From Nymphaea colorata (Eukaryota; Streptophyta; Magnoliopsida; Nymphaeales; Nymphaeaceae), in contig NC_045139.1 of NCBI RefSeq assembly GCF_008831285.2, positions 22,982,412 through 23,046,411 of the forward strand: a DNA stretch of 64,000 nucleotides, in the 5' to 3' direction. This document shows positions 12,901-21,691 of this stretch, piece by piece (within the stretch, counting starts at the first letter, position 1; each line of letters starts with the position of its first letter). The notes beneath the pieces were generated by a model. It worked only from the letters and a program-made list of their open reading frames with translations, made no database searches and was not told where the DNA came from. The translations under genes and the position numbers were made by a program.

Positions 12901-15900
12901 CTCGAGCTCGACTCGATTAAGCTCGATAAGCTCGTTTACAGAAATCCATACTTGTTGAGCTCGACTAAGGCTCGAATACGTGAGCTCGATTAAGGCTCGA
13001 CTAAGGCTCGAACCGATATTTTAATGACGAGCCGAGTTGAGCTTTAATGAGTCCACTTGAGTGAACTCGAACTCGACTTGATTAGTTAAACGAGTCGGCT
13101 CGTGAACTCGAGCTCGACTCGTTTAACTAATGAAGCAGCTCGAACTCGCTTATGAGTCGAGCTTAAACGAGTCGAGCTCGAGTAGCTCGACTCGTTGTGC
13201 AAACCTAGGTAAATCTTCACTTTTAGCCTCTGCCTGAGTACCTTCAACTGACATCTCTTGGGCACGACTTGGGTCATCCAGGGAAGGAGTAGCATTAGGA
13301 TTTGGAGTAGGATTTTTGTCACCAGAGGGCATCGCTTCGTCAGCTTCATCAGTGGGTCCTGCTGCAGGCGACTTTCGCCTAGAGTAAACCTGCCCAAACA
13401 AATGGTCATGTCCCTCCTTATCCACAGTTGAACATCTATCATCCTCATTGTGCTCTAGAGGGTTAGTAACCTCAATCTCTTCCTTCTTGTATTCCAAAAA
13501 ATCTCTAAACTGAATCTCTTGATTGGGAGAATACTCTTCTCTCATTGTAGACTTTTCCCCTGAAGAGAATTCTCACCAAAATATGAAGCATGTTCTAGGA
13601 AGGTGACATCTTTGGTAACATAGGCATGACCTGTGGAAGGGTCTCGACACTTATATCCTTTTTGAGTGGGGGAATAACCTAGAAAAACGCCCTTAACTGA
13701 CCTAGGATAAAGCTTTTTAATATTAGAACTGTGATTGTGAATAAAACAAACACATCCAAAAACTCTAGGTGGAGGAGAGAAAGGTTCATAACTCCCCGGT
13801 AACATAGAGTGAGGGGTCTGCCCATTCAACACACGACTAGGCATACAGTTAATTAGATAAGCACTGGTCAACACAATAACCCCCAATATTTTTTTGGAAC
13901 ATGACGTTGAAAAAGAAGTGCCCGAGTCATATTCATTTGGTGATTCTTTCGTTCAGCAACTCCATTTTGATGAGGAGTATAACTACAAGAAGTCTCATGA
14001 ACAATTCCCTTTTTTCGAAAGAAGCTATCAACAGACTGGCACGTATACTCACAAGCATTGCAAGACCGAAAGGTCTTAACAGATGCTCCATATTGAGTTT
14101 CCACATAAGCAATGAAAGTCTCTATGACAGTAGGAACTTCAGTACGGTCTTTCAGCAAATAAACAATGGTGTTACGAGAACAATCATCTATAAAGGTGAT
14201 AAAATATTGAAAACCATGACAAGAAGGAATTCCCGAAGGCCCTCATACATCAGAGTGAATCATGGCAAACACATCGTTAGAACGATGGATAGACACAGGG
14301 TATGAAGCCTGAACATGTTTGGCCAGGTGACAGATATCACAAGACACCATAGTCATATCTAACCTGCAACACAGATCAGGAAATAACTGTCTTAGAATTC
14401 CAAAAGGAAGGTGTCCAAGGCGCTCATGCCAACGCAGAATCGATTGAAGGGAGTCCTCTCTACTCTTCGTTGTTTTGCTGGCAGTTGTCATGAGGGCAGT
14501 AGCAGCACGCATAGGTAAACAATATAGCCCTTCAGAAGAACAAACCAATCTCAATCCTCTTCCCTGTCACCAAGTCCTACAGAACACAACGATCAACAGA
14601 AAAAATAAGTTCACAATTCAACTCTTTTGTAATCTTGCTAACCGACAAGAGGTTCAAGGGAAGATGAGGAACATGTAGAGCATTGTGGACTAAGAACTTG
14701 TTCAAAAGTGAGAGACTCCCTTTTCCAGCCATAGAAATAAAGGAACCATCGGCAAGAGACACCTGTTCCTTTCCTGACAAAAGCTTATACCCATGAAATA
14801 CCTTATGATCGCCAGTCATGTGGTGGGTAGCACCACTGTCAATAATCCACTCCCCCATATGAGAATCCGCCACCACGTCGGGTTCACCAAAGCATAAAAG
14901 GCCTAACCAAGAAACAGGTACAAAGAAGGAACAACAAACGGCAACCGGAAACAGCAGACGGGACAATGTTGGGTGGTGACGCAAGGAGCTGACAGGTCAG
15001 TGTGACAGATCTCCACGGGCAGGAAGAAAACAGCGGCAACCGACACACACCAGACGACGACAAACAGCAAGGGAGGCATCAGGCAACAGCAACAGAGCAC
15101 AAAATGGCGGGCGACAGTGAGCGCTGAGCGATGGACGACGCTAGGCATTGACAGATGCTGAGCGACGGGGACTTAGGGTGACGGCAGAGAAGGCGGAGCT
15201 GTGCTGCACTGGTGATGGAGCACGACGGGCGTGAGCTGGGAAACGATGCTGGGCTGCAGCCAGAAACCAGCAGCAGGAGCAACTGGAATCGGCAGCAACA
15301 ATGGAAGCGGCGGCAGCAGCGGCGGCGGCGGAATAAGAGCAGCGAGCGATGGAAAGGTCAGGGCCGGAACTTCACGGCCGGCAAAAATTTCCACAAACTA
15401 GTCACAGCTCTGATACCATGTAGAAACAGTAAAAGCGAAAAGAACACAGATGTAATGTGGAAAACCCTCAACAAGAGGGAGAAAAACCATTGGTGAGGAG
15501 GTCTGGTGCCCACTAGCCGCCAGACTCTCTCTATCTTAAAACTTCATTCACTCCAGAAATTAGGGTTACAAGTCTTTAAGTAAGGCCCAACAAGGGCTAC
15601 AAGCTGGACGGGTCTGGACCCAGACCCGGTCCCAAGACCCATCTTTCATGCTTCAACATTGCCCAATTCTGCTACAACTTGCAGAAGAACGAGTCTTTTG
15701 GGCACAGTTCGTTTAAAATAGCTATGGGGTAAGAACCACTAATGGCACACACTTTTGCTGCCCTTGAAAAGGGAAGGCCGACATTTACCTAATAGTTTGT
15801 CAGGGACTGGCAGGAGTAGACAGAACTCCCCAAGGCATTCTTGCATAAGGCTGCCAAGAAGATGAAAAATGGGCTGACAAAGATTGATAACTTGTCGAGT

Positions 15901-18900
15901 TTCGAGTTGAAGACTAGGTGCTCGTGAAGCTGTATCCTAATCGCACGGGTATTTTTCTTAGGCGACACTGTGTTTTGATCTGGCAGTATGAAGGGTCATT
16001 CACTATGATCAAGAAGATTGAGAAGCTAGCATACAAGCTAAATCTGTTGCCAGATTTCCATCCAGTATTTTACATATGCAACTTGAAACCCTTTTATGCT
16101 GATGTTGAAGATCAAAAGAGGAGCCAATCTTGCAAAGAGCACCTTCAGGCAAGCGTGCAACAGACAAGCAGTTGGAGCAAATTCTTGCACAAGATCAACT
16201 ATCTCGGCATGCCGAAAAAGTATTTTGTCAAGTAGGCAGATGAGGAGCAGCCTATGTGGGAGTATGTGTTTAAGATGAAGCAGTGCTACTTAGAAGAAGT
16301 TAGGGCATACCACAACGCAGTTGGCACTGAGGACGACACATGATTTGAAGGGAGGAGCTTGTTTTCCTGTGTTCGTGTCTGTATAGTCTTTCTTTTGTTT
16401 ACAAGGCTCATTTGTATATGCTTGTTCACTTGTAAGGGTGTACCCTCCCACCTGTCTAAGTGTCATGTTTGAGATTCCTTTCTTTGGGTGTTCGGCATAA
16501 GGATCCTTGTATGAGTCTTCAGGCATATAAGTAAAGTCCAGTCAATCTCCTTGTTTGCCTTCTCTTGTGATGTAGTACGTTTCTAAGTGAATGAAACAAC
16601 TCATTATAAGTTATTCTCCTCTTTATGTCTCTTTATGCACTGTTTGTTTTCGAGTTATCTGTGCACTCGCTTACCCCATTAAGCTTGTGCTGGTTTGAAG
16701 AGCTGTTGGACTGCATGGGGCGTGAGAACAGTCGCCCCGTGACGGACATGATTAACAAGAAATTAGAGACAATAAAGAAGAGAGAGAGAGAGCAGTTTCT
16801 CCTCAATGAACAAAAACTTAGTCCCATTGCATTCTTTCATTAACTCAGCCTTTATATCATGTGGCTGAGTAAAGTGGGTCTAGCATGGGGACCAACATAA
16901 TTTATTACATCGTGACCTTACCCAGGGCTATTATTTACTTTTATGTTTTTAACTTACTATTTTCCATTTTTTTATTTTTATAATTTTTTAATTTTTTTAT
17001 TTGTTGAGATTTTCCTTAGAGTTTCTAAGAAATACAATTTTGCAGTATTATATCCAAGAAATACCTAGTCGTATAATACCCATAAACGATATATGTGACA
17101 ATGCGTTCTTGATATTGGGAATTAGGATCTATCTTAGGAGCTGGGATTCTATGTCTGTGCTGTCGAGATCCTTGGTCCTGGCTATCGGAATTCCTATTCA
17201 TGGGCATCGAATTTGATGACTAAGAATCAGTTATGTCCTGAGAAATTAAGAACTAAGATTTCCTTTTCAGAAAATTCCCATTTCTAGAGTGTGCAATTTC
17301 TTTGCGAATGAATTAAGATTCTGATGTTTCTGCTTCCTGCTTTTCTTAGTATGTCAGGTAACTATGCGGTAACCTGCCATAAACACCTGCAAGAATTCTT
17401 AACTTGATATGAGTGAAAAGGAGTGATTCAAGTGAAAAGAGCATTAAAGAATGAAGACTTGAAAAGGTAGCATTACTAAGAGGTCGTTTGATTATTGTCC
17501 ATTGGGACAGGATGTCCTATCCATCACACTACTGTCTTGTTTTTATGGACAATGATGTTTTTTGTCCATCGTTTGATGATTTTAGGAACAGAACACTATG
17601 TTTCTTCTTGTCGAGTGTTTGTTTCACATATGTTTGTTCTGTCCGTCCTGTCTAGCGTTTGTTTTTGTTCTGTCTGATCTATTCATTATATCTGATGTTT
17701 GTGTCTTCCATGGTATGTTCTTTTTGTTTTGTTTGGTGTTTGTTTATGTTTAGTTTGAACTGACTGTTCTATCCAGTGTTTGTGTTTTCTATAATCAGTT
17801 TTGGTTATTATATTTGTTTTGGCCGCTATATGAGGACAAGAATATCTTATCTTTTGAACATGTTATATCAAAACAAGTAGAAAATTCATAACAACTAACA
17901 ACATGCTATATGCAAATCAATACATTCGATAACACGAAACTAAAGAAGACGTTTTGATTTGTTAGAATTTAGAAATAATATCTATTAATAAAACAGTTAA
18001 TGTGATTACAAACAGTTAATGTGATTACAAAACATATTCAACTGCGTTGTGGTTGCACAAAGGAGAAGTGGCTGGACAGTTTGGCCTATCAATTACTCCA
18101 AAGCTAACAGAAGCGAAAGGAAGAGTTCTTCATCCTCCATATCTGGTCAAGATAAAAGAAAGATAAAAGAATGGAGTTAGATCAAAACTGCCAGTGGAAA
18201 CTGTCGCAGTATCAGCTATATGATCCCAAGGCAATCAATTTCTGGGCTATGGTCATTTTTGTGCCATCCGACAGTTCCAAAAGCACCAATCAGATTTCTC
18301 AGTTTGCTCAAAAATTGACTTCGAGATGCTATGAAGAATTGCTGCAATATACCGATGCCAAATTCACTAAAAAGGACCATAAAATCATTCAAATTCAAGA
18401 CAACAGTCCCCTCGATTCATCGCCACATGACATAGCAAGCAATGCTTCAAAGTCTCCAAATTTGGCATTAACAACAAAGAAACATAAGTGATGGTAAAAT
18501 GTATTAGTGACACTTTTTCTTCATGTTGAAGCTCCACAATTGCACGGACGGATCAATTCAACATCAGAGTTGTTGTGGGCCACTGTCGCTTCAACTTCGT
18601 GGCCCTATATATGTTAGTGTCAATGCTTCGGTTATCAGTTTTACTGATTAACAACATGCTATATGCAAATCAATACATTCGCTTTGATTATTGTCCATTG
18701 GGACAGGATGTCCTATCCATCACACTACTGTCCTGTTTTTATGGACAATGATGTTTTTTGTCCATCGTTTGATGATTTTAGGAACAGAACACTATGTTTC
18801 TTCTTGTCGAGTGTTTGTTTCACATATGTTTGTTTTGTCCGTCCTGTCTAGTGTTTGTTTTTGTTCTGTCTGATCTATTCATTCTATCTGATGTTTGTGT

Positions 18901-21691
18901 CTTCCATGGTATGTTCTTTTTGTTTTGTTTGGTGTTTGTTTATGTTTAGTTTGAATTGACTGTTCTATCCAGTGTTTGTGTTTTCTATAATCAGTTTTGG
19001 TTATTATATTTGTTTTGGCCGCTATATGATGACAAGAATATCTTATCTTTTGAACATGTTATATCAAAACAAGTAGAAAATTCATAACAACTAACAACAT
19101 GCTATATGCAAATCAATGCATTCGATAACACGAAACTAAAGAAGACGTTTTGATTTGTTAGAATTTAGAAATAATATCTATTAATAAAACAGTTAATGTG
19201 ATTACAAACAATTATGATTACACATAAATTACAAATAAAAGCAAACACTAAACTCATTCAGTCAAATGCACAAACACTTTATATACATCCAAATGACCAA
19301 AAGAAAAGGGAAACAGAGAGAAAATCCTTAAAGAAATGCACCTACTAAAAAAAGAGGCTCGTTTCAATGAAATGAGAAAAAATGACCCACCGATAAGCCC
19401 TACAAGCTGGACTGGATGACAAAAAATGAAGTGAGCGAGAAAGAGGGATGGAGACTCACTTGCAACTGCAATACTGTCCAAGATTGACCACATCCCATTC
19501 ATAGTCAAACCCTAGGTGACAACTGCAGAAAAAGGGGCCAATAGAGGAAGAGGGGGAAGGAAGAAGAAGGTAGTAAGAGGAAGAGAGAAAGAGGAGAGAG
19601 CAATAGAAAATGAGAGGGGAAGCAGCAAGAGGGTGGGATGGAGGGGCAGGGGTGAAATCGGGGGAGCTGCAACGAGGTCGGGCGACGGCGTTCCATAGTA
19701 AACCACGGAACACTAAGGAACAGAACAAAATATTTATATCGTCTGCTCCGTGTCCCATCTGTCTTGACCGTTCCGCGTCTGTTGTTTGTGTCATCATGGT
19801 AAATTCAGAACGCGAGCTGTCCATTCCGTTTGGTAGGATGGTTTTTCAAACGACCTCTAAGGTTATAAGTTGGTTGGAGATACAATTCTTGATAAGAAAG
19901 AATGGGATGGACTTCTACTCAACTTCACGTGATTGGTTCTGGGTTGATGATGATGATGAATTTCCCATTATTGCTCTCTTGTTGTCTTTTGCCTCATCTG
20001 GCATATGCCATTTGCTCATTTTCATCAAAGTAATGCCATTCAATTCAAAGTTGTGAGTACTTTGTTCAAGATTTCGCTTTGCGAGTGCTTTCTTAAGGGA
20101 CACATTGAATGGCATTAGTGCTTACCTTTGAGTCCAATTCAAGCACTCCTTTCAATCTTCTCTTGAAGGTCATGTCACGTCATAACAAAGCCTTCTTTTT
20201 CATAATTAGAGCCTAGTGCTTTTGATAAGAAAGCACTCTTTGGCTTCCCTATAGTCCATCATGTCATGCCATTTTGATAAGTCCTACGGTTCACTTTGCT
20301 CGTGACATGACGCCTTTCAAGGTCAGCATTGTAATTTGCCTATTGGCACAAAATTCAGGGACAAAGGTCAAGCAAAGCAACGTCATGTCCTTTTGATAAG
20401 CCCACAAAGCACTCACAAAGCATAGGGCTTTGCCAATGCTGACAAGGCCCCTGGGCCTACTGGGACAAATTCAACAGCCATCTCTGAGTGTCTGAAGAGG
20501 TTTAATGACAAGGTATTGACATTTGATACTTTATGGTTCATCTTGCAGGATCTGGCTCCAGTTACCTGTACGGTTTCTTTGACCAAGCTTGGAGGGAAGG
20601 GATGACAAGGGACGAAGCTGAGGTATGCGTAATCTAATTCTGTAAACTATGGTCGTGCCTTGTGTTCTTTTGGAAAAACTTTTCACCTCAGTCATTTGCA
20701 GTTATAGGAAAAATCTAGTATTGCTTATGTTGGAAGTTGCCACTTAAATGTAGATATGTACCTTGTGCTATGTCTTCTTCGTCCCTTCCTGCCTTGGTAT
20801 CAATTATCAAATTACTGAACCAGAACGTCTTTCCTATAGAGAAGGCAATCTGTCCTTTCTACTGCTATGCTTGTGTTGTGAATGTCTAGATCTGGCCCTT
20901 TGATTGCCCAGTGGCCCTCCTTTAAAGTCACGGGGATCCATCATGACCCCATTAGACTTGCGTAGAACTTAGGCCACTGGTTGTTTTCCAGTTTTTGTAA
21001 TATTAATCAACAGTTGTCCCCCTTTAGCATGAGGCCAATATTGGCTTGTGCATGTGAATTTAAGTTGTTGAAGAACAATGTCTTTTATCAACTGTTCCAC
21101 TTTAATCCATCGGCAACCTTATTTCATTATGGAACTGGTCACTTTGCAAGATCAACATTTGTACCCCTTGTGCATACCAAGTATGTCTAAAAAAAGGTTC
21201 AACTTAGTAAGATCAGGAATCTGTTCTTTGAAAGGAAAGTTGCAGTTCATTCAGGTAAAAATACATCCAACAGGGCAGCTATTGGTGAAATGAGCTCACT
21301 GTCATACTTTCTAACGTTCCATACTTAACTGCAGAATTTAGTGGTGAAGGCTGTGTCTCTGGCCATAGCTCGAGATGGAGCTAGTGGGGGAGTTGTGCGC
21401 ACCGTCACTGTGAGTGTTTTCCTCACAATCATGGCTTGTATTACTGCATCTTTAAGCACCCCTTTTCAGTATCTAGATTTGCTTGTTAAAGCTTTGTTAC
21501 TCCTGTTATCTAGTGCCCATGACATTTTATTGTTTAGTGGATTTATTTGCTTATGGCCATGATAACATTTTCTTCGTCCTCTTTGTCAGATAAACTCTGA
21601 GGGCGTTGCAAGAAAATACTATCCAGGAGACATCCTCCCACTATGGCACGAGGAGATTGAGGCAACCGGCTCTCTGCTGGATTTGCTTTGA
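2301..21691 (+). CDS. PBA1: 20S proteasome subunit beta type-6 (beta1, caspase-like), 8 exons
   Basis: This is a catalytic beta1 subunit of the 20S proteasome core, which cleaves after acidic residues in cytosolic and nuclear protein turnover. Exons are 2301-2403, 2900-2976, 3807-3862, 5041-5113, 5648-5759, 20549-20622, 21335-21409 and 21590-21691. All introns are GT-AG, phases join cleanly, and the product is 223 aa. A 12-residue propeptide ends in HSMG, so Thr13 becomes the N-terminal nucleophile. Numbered from that Thr, Asp17, Lys33 and Arg45 (the acidic P1-pocket residue of beta1) fall where the family has them, in GADSRTS, ASDKITQ and LCRSG. Later motifs [20 protein letters not shown] and [12 protein letters not shown] are intact. 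The start is the first ATG in frame, fitting the short plant propeptide. Intron 5 is 14.8 kb and full of transposons. Plant homologues, as I recall them, run about 10 residues longer; here a TGA stops the protein just before that tail. Identity is very secure; functional status of the tail is open. Confidence 0.95.
6918..6979. repeat. (AT)n microsatellite, about 62 bp
   Basis: Uninterrupted AT dinucleotide run. It follows a short GGTAC/GGTGC-rich segment (6835-6915) of a dispersed repeat family also seen near 25.4 kb. Confidence 0.95.
7200..7852 (-). pseudogene. Fragment of a WNK-type protein kinase gene (C-terminal regulatory region)
   Basis: On the minus strand, 7852-7631 reads through a segment with [20 protein letters not shown] followed by a [18 protein letters not shown] stretch. 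This matches the conserved domain after the kinase in plant WNK kinases (FPF..DTALSVA.EMV.QLD...DV..IAE.ID). After a frameshift the next frame gives VPEWKPS, the usual continuation of that domain. Farther down (7600-7200) further reading frames are broken by stops. No kinase catalytic motif is present. The fragment begins exactly where the neighbouring gypsy LTR ends (about 7853), so the retrotransposon probably inserted into it. It cannot encode a working kinase. Confidence 0.6.
7853..8174 (-). repeat. 3' LTR of the minus-strand gypsy remnant
   Basis: On the minus strand a G-run polypurine tract (8190-8175) is followed directly by TGTTAGGCCCC at 8174, a typical LTR start. A candidate CA end is at 7854-7853, giving about 322 bp. 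TATA-like AACTATAAGTATATT occurs inside. The second LTR is absent, so the borders are partly inferred. Confidence 0.55.
9581..9879. repeat. Two short tandem duplications in the gypsy remnant
   Basis: A 36-bp word is repeated at 9581-9616 and 9618-9653 (period 37). A 26-bp word is repeated at 9828-9853 and 9854-9879. Neither period is a multiple of three, and the second breaks the RNase H frame after LTDHNSLRF. Confidence 0.85.
10979..11216 (-). repeat. Copia 3' LTR (238 bp)
   Basis: Nearly identical to 15419-15658, differing by a small number of substitutions and short indels, which suggests a fairly recent insertion. The minus-strand purine tract lies immediately outside it at 11217-11230. 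Confidence 0.9.
11928..12051. repeat. 62-bp tandem duplication inside copia RT
   Basis: Copies at 11928-11989 and 11990-12051 differ at only a few bases. Since 62 is not a multiple of three, the RT frame is shifted; the YVDD-downstream segment (VTGDD..DEITK.KVLL) is encoded twice in different frames. Confidence 0.9.
12757..13209. mobile_element. Nested non-autonomous element rich in GAGCTCGA words
   Basis: About 450 bp of repeated GAGCTCGA / ACTCGAGTCG words interrupt the copia pol region between integrase and RT. TAAATCT occurs at both borders (12750-12756 and 13210-13216), an apparent 7-bp target duplication. The ends are imperfect inverted repeats: AGGGCTGAACACGAGTCGAG on the left, and AGGTTTGCACAACGAGTCGAG-like in reverse on the right. 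No coding capacity is seen. Related sequence occurs near 61.2-61.6 kb and 63.18-63.5 kb. Superfamily is uncertain (hAT-like MITE or SINE-like). Confidence 0.65.
15419..15658 (-). repeat. Copia 5' LTR (240 bp)
   Basis: Partner of the LTR at 10979-11216. The initiator tRNA-Met primer-binding site lies directly inside at 15407-15418, which fixes the element's orientation as minus. Confidence 0.9.
15659..16343 (+). mobile_element. Plus-strand Ty3/gypsy remnant: integrase end with chromodomain-like tail
   Basis: The plus strand reads [20 protein letters not shown] at the start, then [12 protein letters not shown], then from about 15918 [26 protein letters not shown] and [18 protein letters not shown]. 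This is the integrase C-terminal region of plant gypsy elements. A chromodomain-like tail follows (FVK[19 protein letters not shown]), with TAG at the expected chromodomain Trp, and ends at the TGA at 16341-16343. Several internal stops make it non-functional. Its orientation is opposite to the gypsy remnant at 7853-10978, so the two are different copies. Positions 16344-16620 may be its 3' LTR (a purine-rich stretch comes first and TATA-like words follow), but no partner LTR is present. Confidence 0.8.
16716..16843 (+). pseudogene. Possible retrotransposon gag start
   Basis: An ATG at 16716 begins [20 protein letters not shown], continues KKRERE, and stops at 16843. It follows the presumed LTR-like sequence of the plus-strand gypsy remnant. 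Position and charge pattern suggest a gag start, but I recognise no diagnostic motif. Confidence 0.25.
17487..19210. repeat. 528-bp direct repeats flanking the Argonaute fragment
   Basis: Copy 1 is 17487-18014 and copy 2 is 18683-19210. The offset is 1196 throughout with no indels, and I count only about seven substitutions. A 33-bp internal word at 17896-17928 recurs at 18649-18681 directly before copy 2, and again inside copy 2. Confidence 0.92.
18068..18491 (+). pseudogene. Captured Argonaute gene fragment (linker 2 / start of MID), AGO7-like
   Basis: 18068-18157 translates as [20 protein letters not shown] then [11 protein letters not shown], matching the segment after the PAZ domain in plant Argonautes (QFGI.V...MT...GRVL.PP.L). 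A stop and one-base frame change follow. Then 18171-18491 gives [26 protein letters not shown] and [12 protein letters not shown], matching the (R/Q)WN....I..WA.I.F linker and the following SRC segment. A later [10 protein letters not shown] resembles the AGO7 kind of MID region. There is no PIWI catalytic triad and no start region. It is a non-coding capture inside the TIR element; the subfamily is a judgement from memory of AGO7. Confidence 0.65.
20032..20116. repeat. Short fold-back (13-bp arms)
   Basis: AATGCCATTCAAT at 20032-20044 pairs with ATTGAATGGCATT at 20104-20116. Repeated words such as CATGTCATG and GATAAG continue to about 20460, so this may be the edge of a small decayed element. 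Confidence 0.5.

Larger units (their letters stand above)
10979..15658 (-). mobile_element. Ty1/copia retrotransposon, structurally complete but gag-less
   Basis: LTRs at 10979-11216 and 15419-15658 both start TGTAGAAACAG and end CTTCAACA on the plus strand. TTGCC flanks both ends (10974-10978 and 15659-15663), a perfect 5-bp target duplication. The tRNA-Met primer site TGGTATCAGAGC (minus) touches the 5' LTR at 15418-15407, and a purine tract TTGAGGGAGAG touches the 3' LTR. Minus-strand products in order: protease ([13 protein letters not shown], about 14860), GAG-pre-integrase and integrase (14554-13542; [17 protein letters not shown]), RT (12450-11983; [24 protein letters not shown]) and RNase H (11986-11330). 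Only about 420 bp lie between primer site and protease, so gag is missing. A nested insertion (12757-13209), a 62-bp duplication and stops break pol. It sits in PBA1 intron 5. Confidence 0.93.
17480..19857. mobile_element. PIF/Harbinger-like TIR element carrying captured host sequence
   Basis: Perfect 12-bp terminal inverted repeats, GAGGTCGTTTGA at 17480-17491 and TCAAACGACCTC at 19846-19857, are flanked on both sides by TAA (17477-17479 and 19858-19860). A 3-bp TAA duplication and G-rich TIR are typical of PIF/Harbinger elements. The 2,378-bp body has no transposase. It contains two copies of a 528-bp segment (17487-18014 and 18683-19210) around an Argonaute fragment, then a purine-rich stretch (19500-19680). 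It must be non-autonomous. Confidence 0.7.
5760..20548 (+). other. PBA1 intron 5, 14.8 kb, packed with nested transposons
   Basis: The donor (GAG then GTATTC) and acceptor (TCTTGCAG then GATCTG) are both good, and the reading frame rejoins exactly as Gly-Ser-Gly-Ser-Ser. The other six PBA1 introns are 0.2-1.9 kb. The mobile elements inside are listed separately. Stretches with nothing recognised are about 5760-6500, 16650-17475 and 19860-20030. A fold-back pair lies at 20032-20044 and 20104-20116. Positions 6515-6830 resemble LTR-type sequence (TGTTAGG start, TATAAA words) but no partner was found. Confidence 0.85.

Noticed and set aside
15212-15496. Arg/Gln-rich plus-strand frame
   Set aside because: It runs through the copia leader into the LTR on the antisense strand and has no family match.
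19500-19700. Basic and hydrophobic frames on both strands
   Set aside because: They arise from a GA-rich simple stretch inside the TIR element.
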